Of a stretch of DNA of 64,000 nt, positions 1 to 5,548 are shown in pieces. The translations under genes and the position numbers were made by a program. The notes below the pieces were generated by a model that saw only the letters and a program-made list of their open reading frames with translations, was not told the DNA's origin and searched no databases. The DNA comes from Myxococcales bacterium. Its GTDB lineage: Bacteria; Myxococcota_A; Polyangia; Polyangiales; Ga0077539. Each line of letters begins with the position of its first letter. Position 1 is the first letter of the stretch. The stretch lies in the NCBI GenBank assembly GCA_013298625.1, contig JAAFIF010000002.1, forward strand, positions 178,976 through 242,975, written 5' to 3'.

Positions 1-97
1 ATATGTTCATCGGTCTTCTCGGTACGGGTCTGCGATCGAGAGGTCGGCGCGCCGGCGTGATTGCCGGCCGCGCAGCGATCGCGGAGCGTGTGTTGTC

Positions 98-173
98 TGG
101 TGCGCCGAGCGGGAGTCGAACCCGCAAAACCTGGACTCTCATTCCAGTGTGTCTCCCGTTTCACCACCGGCGC
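98..173 (-). tRNA. tRNA-Leu(GAG)-like, class I body, CCA encoded
   Basis: All four tRNA arms are visible on the minus strand. A 7-bp acceptor stem (GCGCCGG with TCGGCGC) is followed by discriminator A and an encoded CCA. The D loop contains GG, the anticodon stem is CTGGA/TCCAG, and the T arm is GCGGG-TTCGACT-CCCGC. The anticodon loop ATGAGAG puts GAG at positions 34-36, a leucine anticodon. The variable region is only five bases (GTTTT), whereas bacterial tRNA-Leu is class II with a long variable arm, so charging by LeuRS is uncertain. It is the promoter-distal member of the array and the only one with a full CCA. Confidence 0.8.
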
Positions 174-183
174 GGTGAGCGAT

Positions 184-450
184 CGACTCGAAATCACGGT
201 CCCTTCCGTCGAACCCCGTCGCAAGGACGAGAGGAGGCAGAGGGTGTCCTCGCTTGTGATTCGTCGGTGACGCGGCACGGGTTCCCCTCCGTGCGCGTGT
301 CCGACACGCGAGCTCTGTCCCCTTCGGTGCACCGGGCGGGAGTCGAACCCGCACCATCTCCGGAGTCTGAGTCCGGCGCCTTTGCCGATTTGACCACCGA
401 TGCATGCTCGTCGCCGAAAGGGCGACGGAAGGGACCGCAATTTCGAACCG
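184..450 (-). repeat. 28-bp inverted repeat flanking the Leu(CAG) tRNA-like gene
   Basis: Bases 184-211 and 423-450 are inverted copies. If the minus strand is transcribed, the two arms can pair over all 28 positions, counting about four G·U pairs and no mismatches. The 211-base interval holds the Leu(CAG) tRNA-like gene (328-403) and a small 7-bp hairpin (294-310, stem CGCGTGT). G·U pairs replacing Watson-Crick pairs suggest selection on RNA pairing rather than a recent DNA duplication. It could be a precursor-processing stem, a Y-RNA-like helix or a mobile-element end; the sequence does not decide. Confidence 0.75.
328..403 (-). tRNA. tRNA-Leu(CAG)-like, short variable region
   Basis: The acceptor stem GCATCGG pairs with CCGGTGC (one T·G) and is followed by discriminator A and CCG rather than CCA. 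The D arm carries AATCGGCAAA, resembling leucine D loops. The anticodon stem is CCGGA/TCCGG with loop CTCAGAC, giving anticodon CAG (Leu). The T arm is GCGGG-TTCGACT-CCCGC. The variable region is about seven bases (AGATGGT), far short of a class II leucine arm. Together with the GAG species at 98-173 this is a second leucine-anticodon tRNA that has lost or never had its long arm. It sits inside the 28-bp inverted repeat. Confidence 0.75.
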
Positions 451-459
451 ATCGCGCGG

Positions 460-532
460 TCAGGGCGGCCGGATCTGCCCCGGCGGCCTCCTGCTCCCAA
501 GGCAGGCGTTCTTCTAGCTGAACTACACCCTG
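460..532 (-). tRNA. tRNA-Pro(UGG)-like with non-canonical D and T loops
   Basis: The acceptor CAGGGTG pairs with CGCCCTG, followed by discriminator A and CCG. The D stem is GTTC/GAAC and the anticodon stem CCTGC/GCAGG with loop CTTGGGA, giving anticodon TGG (Pro). The T stem GCCGG/CCGGC is perfect, but its loop is GGCAGAT instead of the TTCRANY type. The D loop AGCTAGAA lacks the adjacent GG pair. The bases that normally form the tRNA elbow are therefore missing on both sides although every stem is intact. Stem conservation argues against simple decay; function in translation is doubtful. Confidence 0.65.
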
Positions 533-650
533 AGTATCGTGCGAAGTGCACAGCGCTTCGATCGTCGAGCGAGGATGGTCGAGGCAGGTCTTTCGCTTGG
601 ACCCCTTCGCTCTCGCGTCGGGGCCTTCAGCGTTTCGCCTCTCCAGACTG

Positions 651-717
651 CGGAGAGGGATGGATTCGAACCACCGTCGCGTTTTACCGCGACTGACCGG
701 ATGAAACCCGTCTCTGT
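651..717 (-). pseudogene. Degenerate tRNA-like sequence (possibly Tyr-derived)
   Basis: A canonical T arm (GGTGG-TTCGAAT-CCATC) and a strong anticodon-like stem (GTCGCG/CGCGAC) with loop GTAAAA are present on the minus strand. The acceptor is only partly paired, the D arm is weak, and no U sits at the expected place 5' of the anticodon. The bases GTA in the loop suggest a tyrosine ancestor, but the six- or eight-base loop prevents a firm assignment. It is the first element after the rsr gene and its 3' hairpin. It could be a decayed tRNA or an RNA retained for protein binding. Confidence 0.5.
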
Positions 718-770
718 ACTTCGCTCGACGAATCGATGTTTGCTGCTCGACGATCGACTCGTCAACACCC

Positions 771-802
771 GGCGAAGATATTCGTTGAACAATATCTCCG
801 CC
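771..802 (-). other. 12-bp hairpin just 3' of the rsr stop codon
   Basis: On the minus strand GGCGGAGATATT pairs with AATATCTTCGCC (12 bp, one G·U) around the eight-base loop GTTCAACG. It starts 8 bases after the rsr stop codon. No U-run follows, so it is not a standard intrinsic terminator. Likely roles are mRNA 3'-end protection, an RNase processing site before the distal tRNA-like genes, or a structured RNA target of the Ro60 protein. Confidence 0.7.
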
Positions 803-810
803 GAGCCATT

Positions 811-2529
811 TCAGAATCGCGCGCGGATGTCGTCGAGCGTCGCGTTGGTGCGCGCGGGCTCCGAGCGCGCCGCGGACGCGGGCGCCTCGGTGGTCGGCGG
901 CACTTCGACCGCGGCGAGCCCGCGCTCGAACTCGCCCACGGTCCGCAGGATCTTCTCGCTGAACCCGCTCACGAGGTTGACCCTCGGATCGCTGGTCGAG
1001 AGCGACGCCGTGCCGTAGCCCGCGAGGTCCACCGAGTGGACCACGAGCGCGGGGTTGAGCGCGGCTCGGTACTTCGCCACGGCGCCCGCGAAGGTGTCCG
1101 GCGAAGTCGCGCTCGAATAGCTCTGCATGTCCGAGAAGACGATCAGGCGGTCTGCGCGAATCTTCTTCTCGATCATGAGCTCGAGCACCCTGTGCGTGTT
1201 GGTCGCGTGTCCGACGTTGGTCGACGCCTGGCGGTTCATCGCCGTCAGGATCGAGTCCGACACGGACACGGGCACCAGCCTCGCGCTCTCGCCGAAGACG
1301 ATCAGGTGAGCGTCATCGGAGATTCGCTGCGCGATGGCCGCCATCAGATTCGCCGCGGCCTGGTGGGTCACGATGCTCTTGGCGGACACCGGCGAGCTCA
1401 TCGAGCCCGAGTTGTCCGACGCGACCACGGTCACGCCAGGCAGCCGCGCGAGCGCGCTCGAGGCGTGCACGAGCGCGGTCTCGAGCGCCGCTGCGACGAC
1501 GGCGTTCTTGCCCTTCAGCAGCCCCGCGTCGGCGAGCATCTTGGACGCCGAGTAGAAGCGAAACGGCAATTGCTTGCTCTTCGCGACCTCGCGCGGATCC
1601 GCGATGCGCGCGGCCAGCGTCTCTGGGTCGACGCCAGTCGTGAGCATGTTTCGCAGGTTTCGCAGCAAGGCCATGTAGCCCATCTGCGGCAGGACCGACT
1701 CCCACACGGCGCGGTTGGCGCCGCCGAACTGCGAGACCACGACCTCCCAGTTGGCGTGCGAGCTCGTGATGAGCGCGCGCGCCTCGTCGTCGAAAGAGCT
1801 CTTCTTGGCGAGCGCCTTTCGCGCGGCGATCACTGGGGTCGCGGCCGCGTCCACGACCTCGCCAGAGACGAGGTACTTGTAGACGGGCTGCGACAGACCG
1901 AAATCCTTCGAGCGGTCGATCATTCGAAGGACGTCCCTGAAGGTCGGGCGATCGGTCGTGTCGTACTTCATCAGCTGCGCTTCAGAGAACTTGCCGATCG
2001 CGTCGGCGAGCCCGCGCTTCAGCGAGTTTGGCAGCTTCTGGTTGCGCTTGTTCGCGCCGACGCCCGAGGCGAAGAGCGCCAGGTACGCAGCGAAGACCTG
2101 CCGCACTTCGTCCGCGCGCTGCACGATCTTGCGAGCGTACTGGCGGACAAACGGCTTGGTCTTCGGCTCGCTCGCGGCGATCGCGAGCAGGACCTGCGGG
2201 GTCGAGCGCACGTTCATCTCGGTGCGCGCCCACAGGGCGAGGGCGAGCAGGTCGCGCGGGTTGTCGCCGCGGGCGATCTGCTTTGCGGTCTCGATGATGC
2301 TCGCCGCTTCGGAGGTGAGCCCGAGCGCCGAGCCCTCGTCGGACTCCGCGGGCTTGGAGTAATAGTTGGGCTCGTTGAAAAACGAGCTGCCGAGCATGGT
2401 GAGCATGCGCAGCGAGGGGTCGGTGATGGCAAACGCCTCGCCGCCTGCGCGGTTGAGGCACACGTCTGCAGAGCTCGCCTGCGCGGCGGGCGCAGGCGGA
2501 GCGCCCTTCGTCATCGCGAATCGCGCCAC
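811..2529 (-). CDS. rsr: Ro60/Rsr-like TROVE-vWA RNA-binding protein
   Basis: This 572-residue protein is a bacterial Ro60 orthologue. The N-terminal ~350 residues form the HEAT-like TROVE ring (for example WARTEMNVRSTPQVLLAIAA, then RNLRNMLTTG). The C-terminal ~200 residues are a von Willebrand A domain whose MIDAS motif DNSGSMS lies near residue 372. Ro60 proteins bind Y RNAs and misfolded or incomplete RNAs, and in bacteria they are linked to PNPase and tRNA-like Y RNAs. The GTG start at 2529 is chosen because AAGGAG (2538-2543) lies eight bases upstream; a longer frame would run into tRNA-Tyr. The gene lies within the tRNA array on the same strand, 42 bases after tRNA-Tyr, so cotranscription is likely. 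No rtcB or archease gene is nearby. Confidence 0.93.
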   Translation of the reverse strand: MARFAMTKGAPPAPAAQASSADVCLNRAGGEAFAITDPSLRMLTMLGSSFFNEPNYYSKPAESDEGSALGLTSEAASIIETAKQIARGDNPRDLLALALWARTEMNVRSTPQVLLAIAASEPKTKPFVRQYARKIVQRADEVRQVFAAYLALFASGVGANKRNQKLPNSLKRGLADAIGKFSEAQLMKYDTTDRPTFRDVLRMIDRSKDFGLSQPVYKYLVSGEVVDAAATPVIAARKALAKKSSFDDEARALITSSHANWEVVVSQFGGANRAVWESVLPQMGYMALLRNLRNMLTTGVDPETLAARIADPREVAKSKQLPFRFYSASKMLADAGLLKGKNAVVAAALETALVHASSALARLPGVTVVASDNSGSMSSPVSAKSIVTHQAAANLMAAIAQRISDDAHLIVFGESARLVPVSVSDSILTAMNRQASTNVGHATNTHRVLELMIEKKIRADRLIVFSDMQSYSSATSPDTFAGAVAKYRAALNPALVVHSVDLAGYGTASLSTSDPRVNLVSGFSEKILRTVGEFERGLAAVEVPPTTEAPASAARSEPARTNATLDDIRARF

Positions 2530-2571
2530 TGGGGAGACTCCTTGTGAATGTTGCGGTTGAGAGAGAAAGAG

Positions 2572-2653
2572 TGGATGGGGAGGGACTCGCACCCCCAGTT
2601 GTCAGGGACCGAACCGTTTACAGCGGCCGTGGCTCTCTTTTGCCGGCCCATCC
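2572..2653 (-). tRNA. tRNA-Tyr(GUA), class II
   Basis: The seven-pair acceptor GGATGGG/CCCATCC is perfect, with discriminator A and no CCA. The anticodon loop CTGTAAA gives GTA (Tyr), on a stem with two G·U pairs. A roughly 15-base variable region contains a short GTC/GAC stem, as expected for class II tyrosine tRNA. The T loop is TGCGAGT rather than TTCGAAT, and the D loop AAAAGAGA lacks the GG pair. Its 3' end is only 28 bases from the rsr ribosome-binding site, so cutting this tRNA from a precursor would create the 5' end of the rsr mRNA. Confidence 0.8.
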
Positions 2654-2665
2654 GTGTTGATGCAG

Positions 2666-2736
2666 TGGAGCAGGAGGGAATCGAACCCTCGTCTCGGGTG
2701 TGCAAGACCCGCGTCTTCCCGCTGGACGACAGCCCC
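2666..2736 (-). tRNA. tRNA-Ala(UGC)
   Basis: The acceptor GGGGCTG pairs with CTGCTCC except for one T-T mismatch, and it keeps the G3·U70 pair that marks alanine tRNAs. The anticodon stem CGGGT/ACCCG carries loop CTTGCAC, giving TGC. The T arm GAGGG-TTCGATT-CCCTC and a D loop with GG are canonical. Discriminator A is followed by CTG, so CCA must be added. Twelve bases separate it from tRNA-Tyr. Confidence 0.88.
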
Positions 2737-2795
2737 GATGCCGCGCGACGACCTCTCGGCCGCCGCGCGAACAATGAAACATGGCACGCTCGTCA

Positions 2796-2820
2796 CCCGA
2801 TCGAACGAATTGCGATCGGG
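2796..2820 (-). other. 8-bp spacer hairpin between tRNA-Phe and tRNA-Ala
   Basis: CCCGATCG (2796-2803) and CGATCGGG (2813-2820) form a perfect stem around a nine-base loop in the 121-base spacer between tRNA-Phe and tRNA-Ala. It may serve processing of the precursor or be an independent RNA motif. Confidence 0.5.
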
Positions 2821-2857
2821 CCCTCGCAGCGCGTGCTCTCTGCGAGAGAATTGACAG

Positions 2858-2930
2858 TGGAAACCTCCGGGATCGAACCGGATCCTCCTGGTCTTCAGCC
2901 AGGCGCGCGGACCAACTACGCCAGGTTTCC
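2858..2930 (-). tRNA. tRNA-Phe(GAA)
   Basis: The acceptor GGAAACC/GGTTTCC is perfect, the D loop contains TTGG, and the anticodon stem CCTGG/CCAGG carries loop CTGAAGA, giving GAA. The T arm TCCGG-TTCGATC-CCGGA is canonical. Discriminator A is followed by CTG, so CCA is not encoded. It is one of the most normal members of the array and should be chargeable. Confidence 0.92.
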
Positions 2931-2981
2931 ATAACCGGCGCCGCTGCAGGATTGCCCGTGCAGGGGCGCCGCGAACGACAG

Positions 2982-3053
2982 CGACGGAGGAGGGATTCGA
3001 ACCCACGTCGGGCTGGTTAACAGCCAGCTGCTCAGCCTCTGAGCTACTCCGCC
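2982..3053 (-). tRNA. tRNA-Asn(GUU)
   Basis: The acceptor GGCGGAG/CTCCGTC has one G·T pair, with discriminator G and no CCA. The D arm GCTC-loop-GAGC is regular, and the anticodon stem GCTGG/CCAGC with loop CTGTTAA gives GTT. The T stem GTGGG/CCCTC has one mismatch around the canonical loop TTCGAAT. A 71-base structured element ends only three bases before its 5' end. Confidence 0.9.
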
Positions 3054-3056
3054 ACG

Positions 3057-3127
3057 ATGTCCGCCGCGCCCTTCGTGAGCGCCGCTCGCGAGGCGAGCGA
3101 CAGCGCGCGAAGGCGCGGGCCGGACAT
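3057..3127 (-). ncRNA. Candidate Y-RNA-like double-stem structure
   Basis: The ends ATGTCCG and CGGACAT pair over 7 bp. The helix continues, after a two-base bulge, through GGCGCGG/CCGCGCC and, past a one-base bulge, CGAAG's complement, for about 18 pairs in all. The apical part holds a second hairpin, CGCTCGC/GCGAGCG with a three-base loop. A long end-to-end helix with a bulge and an internal loop region is the general plan of Y RNAs, the known ligands of Ro60. It lies beside an rsr gene and directly against tRNA-Asn, recalling bacterial Y RNAs that carry tRNA-like modules. No Ro-binding consensus could be confirmed by eye, so the assignment is inference. Confidence 0.5.
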
Positions 3128-3140
3128 TGTGTTGTGTTGT

Positions 3141-3190
3141 GCGCCTCGACCGTGCTCGCAGCAGGATCGCCGCGAGCGACGCCGAGGCGC
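3141..3190 (-). ncRNA. Second structured spacer RNA candidate
   Basis: GCGCCTCG (3141-3148) pairs with CGAGGCGC (3183-3190). After a symmetric 5/5 internal loop, GCTCGC pairs with GCGAGC around a 12-base loop. The whole unit is 50 bases and lies 14 bases from the previous structure, in the spacer between tRNA-Lys and tRNA-Asn. It may be a second small structured RNA or part of a larger fold. Confidence 0.4.
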
Positions 3191-3326
3191 GTCGTTCATT
3201 CGTCACGTCTGAGTTGTCATAGACCCGTGCGCGGTCATCGCCGCCGTCGTGGGCAGCGCTGTGCGCGAGGGGGATCCGCAGCGCCGGTCGCAAGTGCGCC
3301 GCGCTGTCGATCACCCTGTTGATCGG

Positions 3327-3399
3327 TCGACCCGAAGGGGCTCGAACCCTTACGCAGACGGTTAAGAGCCGTCCTCTCTGCCTCTCGAGTTCCAGGTCG
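3327..3399 (-). tRNA. tRNA-Lys(CUU)
   Basis: The acceptor CGACCTG/CGGGTCG has one T·G pair, with discriminator A and CCG. The anticodon stem GACGG/CCGTC with loop CTCTTAA gives CTT. The T arm AAGGG-TTCGAGC-CCCTT is regular. The D stem is short (CTC/GAG), but the loop keeps GG. Confidence 0.85.
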
Positions 3400-3417
3400 A
3401 TGCTGTGATTGAAAGCC

Positions 3418-3486
3418 AAGTAGTCTGTTTGATTGGTGCGTTTGATACACCTCTCCCATTCGGCTACTTCTCTGTTTGAAGTAGCC
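3418..3486 (-). other. Minimal tRNA-like hairpin with two competing stems
   Basis: On the minus strand AAGTAG (3464-3469) can pair with CTACTT (3418-3423), closing a unit that contains GGTGT-ATCAAAC-GCACC. That inner arm is a regular 5-bp anticodon stem with anticodon CAA (Leu), but D and T arms are absent. The same 3464-3469 segment also belongs to a perfect 9-bp hairpin, GGCTACTTC/GAAGTAGCC (3462-3486, seven-base loop). The bases TCTGTTTGA occur twice (3424-3432 and 3471-3479), so the element looks like a partial duplication. The two stems exclude each other. It could be a decayed leucine tRNA or a switch-like RNA. Confidence 0.45.
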
Positions 3487-3675
3487 GCTCTCGCTCGCCC
3501 CGTCGGTCCGGGTCGTCGGTCCCGCTGCGTCGCTGCGACACCATCGCCTCCAGCGTCGCTCCGACCCTCTCGTCGAGCGCTCCCGTTCGCACGGATCGAG
3601 CTCGACTCGAGCGGCCGCTCCCTCAGCGCCAGGACCGCCGCTGCGATCCCGAGAGTCGAACGCCCCAAATGCAAC

Positions 3676-3714
3676 GAGGCCGACTCTGCCGTGGGAGGGG
3701 GCGGAGTCGGCCTC
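3676..3714. other. 14-bp hairpin upstream of the tRNA array
   Basis: GAGGCCGACTC (3676-3686) and GAGTCGGCCTC (3704-3714) pair perfectly, then one mismatch and three more G-C pairs close a nine-base G-rich loop. It is the strongest local hairpin in the region. It lies 35 bases past the end of the small frame at 3750-4034 and before tRNA-Lys. No clear U-run follows on either strand, so it may be a processing site or attenuator rather than a terminator. Between it and the Lys region (3487-3675) I see no further gene. Confidence 0.6.
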
Positions 3715-3749
3715 GGGTTTCGAGTCCTTTGTCAGCGAAGAGGAGCTCT

Positions 3750-4034
3750 CTAGCTCTCTCCTCGGCCAACTCCGCCGGAGTCATCTGGATCGCAAAGACC
3801 TGCAAAAATCCTGTTCTGCAGCCGCTCGACCTGTCCGCGCTTCGAGACACACGGGTGCGAACCGCCGACGTTCATCGCTTGGGCACGACGATACGAAGCG
3901 CCACTGCGTGACGAGACGGCCGCGTTGGCGGCGCTCGTGGCGCGGGTGACTTCGTTCGTGATGGCCCAGGAGATCAACATGGTGGCGTCGCTCGAATGCG
4001 CTCCGTCGAAAGGTGTCGTGTGTCGTGTCCCCAT
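3750..4034 (-). CDS. Unrecognised small protein between the promoter and the tRNA array
   Basis: An open frame of about 94 codons begins MGTRHTTPFDG and ends GGVGRGES. Third positions are rich in G/C, compatible with coding, but the family is not recognised. The start at 4034 (ATG) lies about 45 bases downstream of the likely transcription start; a GTG at 4043 is in frame. The opposite strand is also open with high third-position G/C up to a stop near 4089, ending CAFLRCTD, so the coding strand is not settled. The stretch also contains the 65-base RNA-like element at 3837-3901. It could equally be untranslated leader of the array. Confidence 0.3.
   Translation of the reverse strand: MGTRHTTPFDGAHSSDATMLISWAITNEVTRATSAANAAVSSRSGASYRRAQAMNVGGSHPCVSKRGQVERLQNRIFAGLCDPDDSGGVGRGES
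3837..3901 (-). other. 8-bp-closed tRNA-like element
   Basis: GCGCTTCG and CGAAGCGC close a 65-base interval on the minus strand. Inside is the sequence GGCGG-TTCGCAC-CCGTG, which resembles a T arm with four good pairs and one mismatch, and ATCG/CGAT could form a D-like stem. No proper anticodon arm fits between them. It is best described as tRNA-like debris or a structured RNA. It overlaps the uncertain frame at 3750-4034. Confidence 0.3.
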
Positions 4035-4085
4035 CACAAACACACCGGGCCGCGAGCCCTTGTGCGCCTTTCTGAGGTGCACCGA

Positions 4086-4114
4086 CTGATAGCGTGCCGG
4101 CCTTGCGCGGTCAA
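4086..4114 (-). promoter_or_regulatory. Promoter-like site driving the tRNA/rsr array
   Basis: On the minus strand TTGACC (4114-4109) is separated by exactly 17 bases from TATCAG (4091-4086), a good vegetative-type promoter pointing into the array, with the start expected near 4079. All array elements down to position 98 lie on the same strand with no opposing gene. The remaining interval up to the yjbN-like gene (4115-4200) holds an A7 run but no gene that I can support. Confidence 0.6.
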
Positions 4115-4200
4115 GCGCAGCGAGCACATTTTTTTAACAGACTTTCCGACGATCCACCGCTCGGTCGAGAAGGGCGTCCGCGGATCACTCAAACAGCAGT

Positions 4201-4836
4201 TCAGCGCGCGCGGCCGGCGTCGGCGGAGGGCGCCGTCGCGGGCTGCGGGGTCGCGGTGGCCGTCGCGGCAGCAGCGGGCGCGGCAGGGGGCTCTCCCACT
4301 GGGCCGCCCGTGAGCTGAGACAGCTCTTGCGCGTAGCGGTCTGCCGAGCGCAACAGCGAGCGAATCAGCCCGCGAAACGCACGTCGATCGAAGTTGCTGT
4401 CCGTGTGCAGAAGGCCCGAGAGCCGCACCTCACCGGTCGACGGCGACCACTCGACGCGCGAGGCGAGCATCTCCCAGTTGAGCTCGAGCAGTCGGCGCGT
4501 GGCCTGCGAGGCGTTGGCCGCGTCCGCGCGCAGCGTCGCGTAGCGCTCGATGTACACGTAGATGGTGTCCGAGCCGTCGTCGTAGGTCATCGACAGCACG
4601 AAGCGCCGACCCGTGGGGTTGGGCGTGCGTCCGTCGGCGCCCGGCGCCTGCGCGCGGATCGTGCACGCGCCCACGGTCGCGCTCGTCGGCGCGCACTGCG
4701 GCGCCATCGCCATCGCCTGCAGCTCCGCCTGCATCTGCCCGAGATATCGCGGCTGGGCCTGCGCGCCCGCGCTCAGAGAGGACAACAGCGCCGCGCCCGA
4801 GAGCGCGACCGACGAGAGGACGAGCGGTGATCGCAT
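4201..4836 (-). CDS. Secreted YbjN-domain-like protein
   Basis: This 211-residue protein has a signal peptide (MRSPLVLSSVALSGAALLSS, cleavage near AQAQ). The central segment, with RFVLSMTYDDGSDTIYVYIE, then LLELNWEMLASRVEW and GEVRLSGLLHTDSNFD, matches the alpha/beta pattern of the YbjN/type III chaperone-like superfamily. YbjN proteins are implicated in stress or envelope responses without a known enzymatic role. The C-terminal 40 residues are an Ala/Pro/Thr-rich tail. The ATG at 4836 is chosen because the signal peptide begins there. It lies 34 bases after thiE on the same strand. Confidence 0.65.
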   Translation of the reverse strand: MRSPLVLSSVALSGAALLSSLSAGAQAQPRYLGQMQAELQAMAMAPQCAPTSATVGACTIRAQAPGADGRTPNPTGRRFVLSMTYDDGSDTIYVYIERYATLRADAANASQATRRLLELNWEMLASRVEWSPSTGEVRLSGLLHTDSNFDRRAFRGLIRSLLRSADRYAQELSQLTGGPVGEPPAAPAAAATATATPQPATAPSADAGRAR

Positions 4837-4870
4837 CGGCCGAGAGGGTTCGCCGGGACGCGCGCGCAGG

Positions 4871-5548
4871 TCAAGCGATGTGCTGCGCGATCGCAGCGAG
4901 CAGCGGCGCGAGCGCGCCCGCAGGGTCCTTTGCGAGCAGTGGTCGCCGCGCGGCCACGCCTTGTGCGCCCGCAGCAAAGGCGGCGCGCACCGACGAATCA
5001 TCGTCGATTCCGCCGAGCGCGATCACCGAGCGGCCGGGCGCGCTCGCGACGATCGCCGAGAGTCCGCTCACGCCGAGAGGGGCGCTCTTGCCGGGCACCG
5101 CGCCGAAGGGCGCCGCGAGCAGCGCCGCGCACTGCACGGCTGCGGTCCGCGCTTCGTAGGGGTCGTGCACGGCGGCGCTCATCGCGATGCCGTCCGCGCC
5201 CTGCGCAGAGAGAAACCGCTCGACGTCCGCTGCGCACGGGCCCGCGTGGGTGACGTGCACGGCGTCCGCGCCCGAGATCACCGCGAGGTCTGCGCGCTCG
5301 CCGATCACGAACCGCGCGCGGTGCTCTGCGGTGAGCGAGCGCAGCGAGCGCGAGAGCGAGAGCGCGTCACGCGCAGGCAGGCGCGAGGCGTTGCGCAGCC
5401 AGAGCGTCACGCGGTGCGTGGGGATACCCTCGCGGGCGACGCGATCGCACAGCGCGACGCAGCGATCGAGTACGTCGCGAGCGGCGAGGACTTCGACGTC
5501 CGCGCAGAGCCAGAGCAGCGAGCGCTCGAAGCCCGTCGAGTGTGTCAC
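4871..5548 (-). CDS. thiE: Thiamine phosphate synthase family protein
   Basis: A 225-residue TIM-barrel protein of the ThiE/TenI family, expected to join the thiazole and pyrimidine halves into thiamine monophosphate in the cytoplasm. Recognisable parts are HRARFVIGERADLAVISGADAVHV (the nucleotide/pyrimidine strand), SAAVHDPYEA, and the late VIALGGIDDDSSVRAAFAAGAQGVAARRPLL phosphate-binding loop. The GTG start at 5548 overlaps the TGA of the preceding gene (GTGA), implying translational coupling. It is a divergent member, and some early loops differ from E. coli ThiE, so a TenI-like role cannot be excluded. It belongs to the thiS-thiG operon. Confidence 0.75.
   Translation of the reverse strand: MTHSTGFERSLLWLCADVEVLAARDVLDRCVALCDRVAREGIPTHRVTLWLRNASRLPARDALSLSRSLRSLTAEHRARFVIGERADLAVISGADAVHVTHAGPCAADVERFLSAQGADGIAMSAAVHDPYEARTAAVQCAALLAAPFGAVPGKSAPLGVSGLSAIVASAPGRSVIALGGIDDDSSVRAAFAAGAQGVAARRPLLAKDPAGALAPLLAAIAQHIA

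Noticed and set aside
1..97. A GCCGGC-type hairpin left of the last tRNA as array terminator
   Set aside because: Only six pairs, no U-run, and the base composition makes such a stem common.
736..2547. A 603-codon open frame on the plus strand opposite rsr
   Set aside because: It is antisense to a well-supported TROVE protein, rich in Arg/His/Gly as expected from reversed high-GC codons, and has no recognisable domain.
98..4200. An RNA ligase/cyclase (rtcB/rtcA) or archease partner near rsr
   Set aside because: These often accompany rsr, but no frame here shows their motifs.
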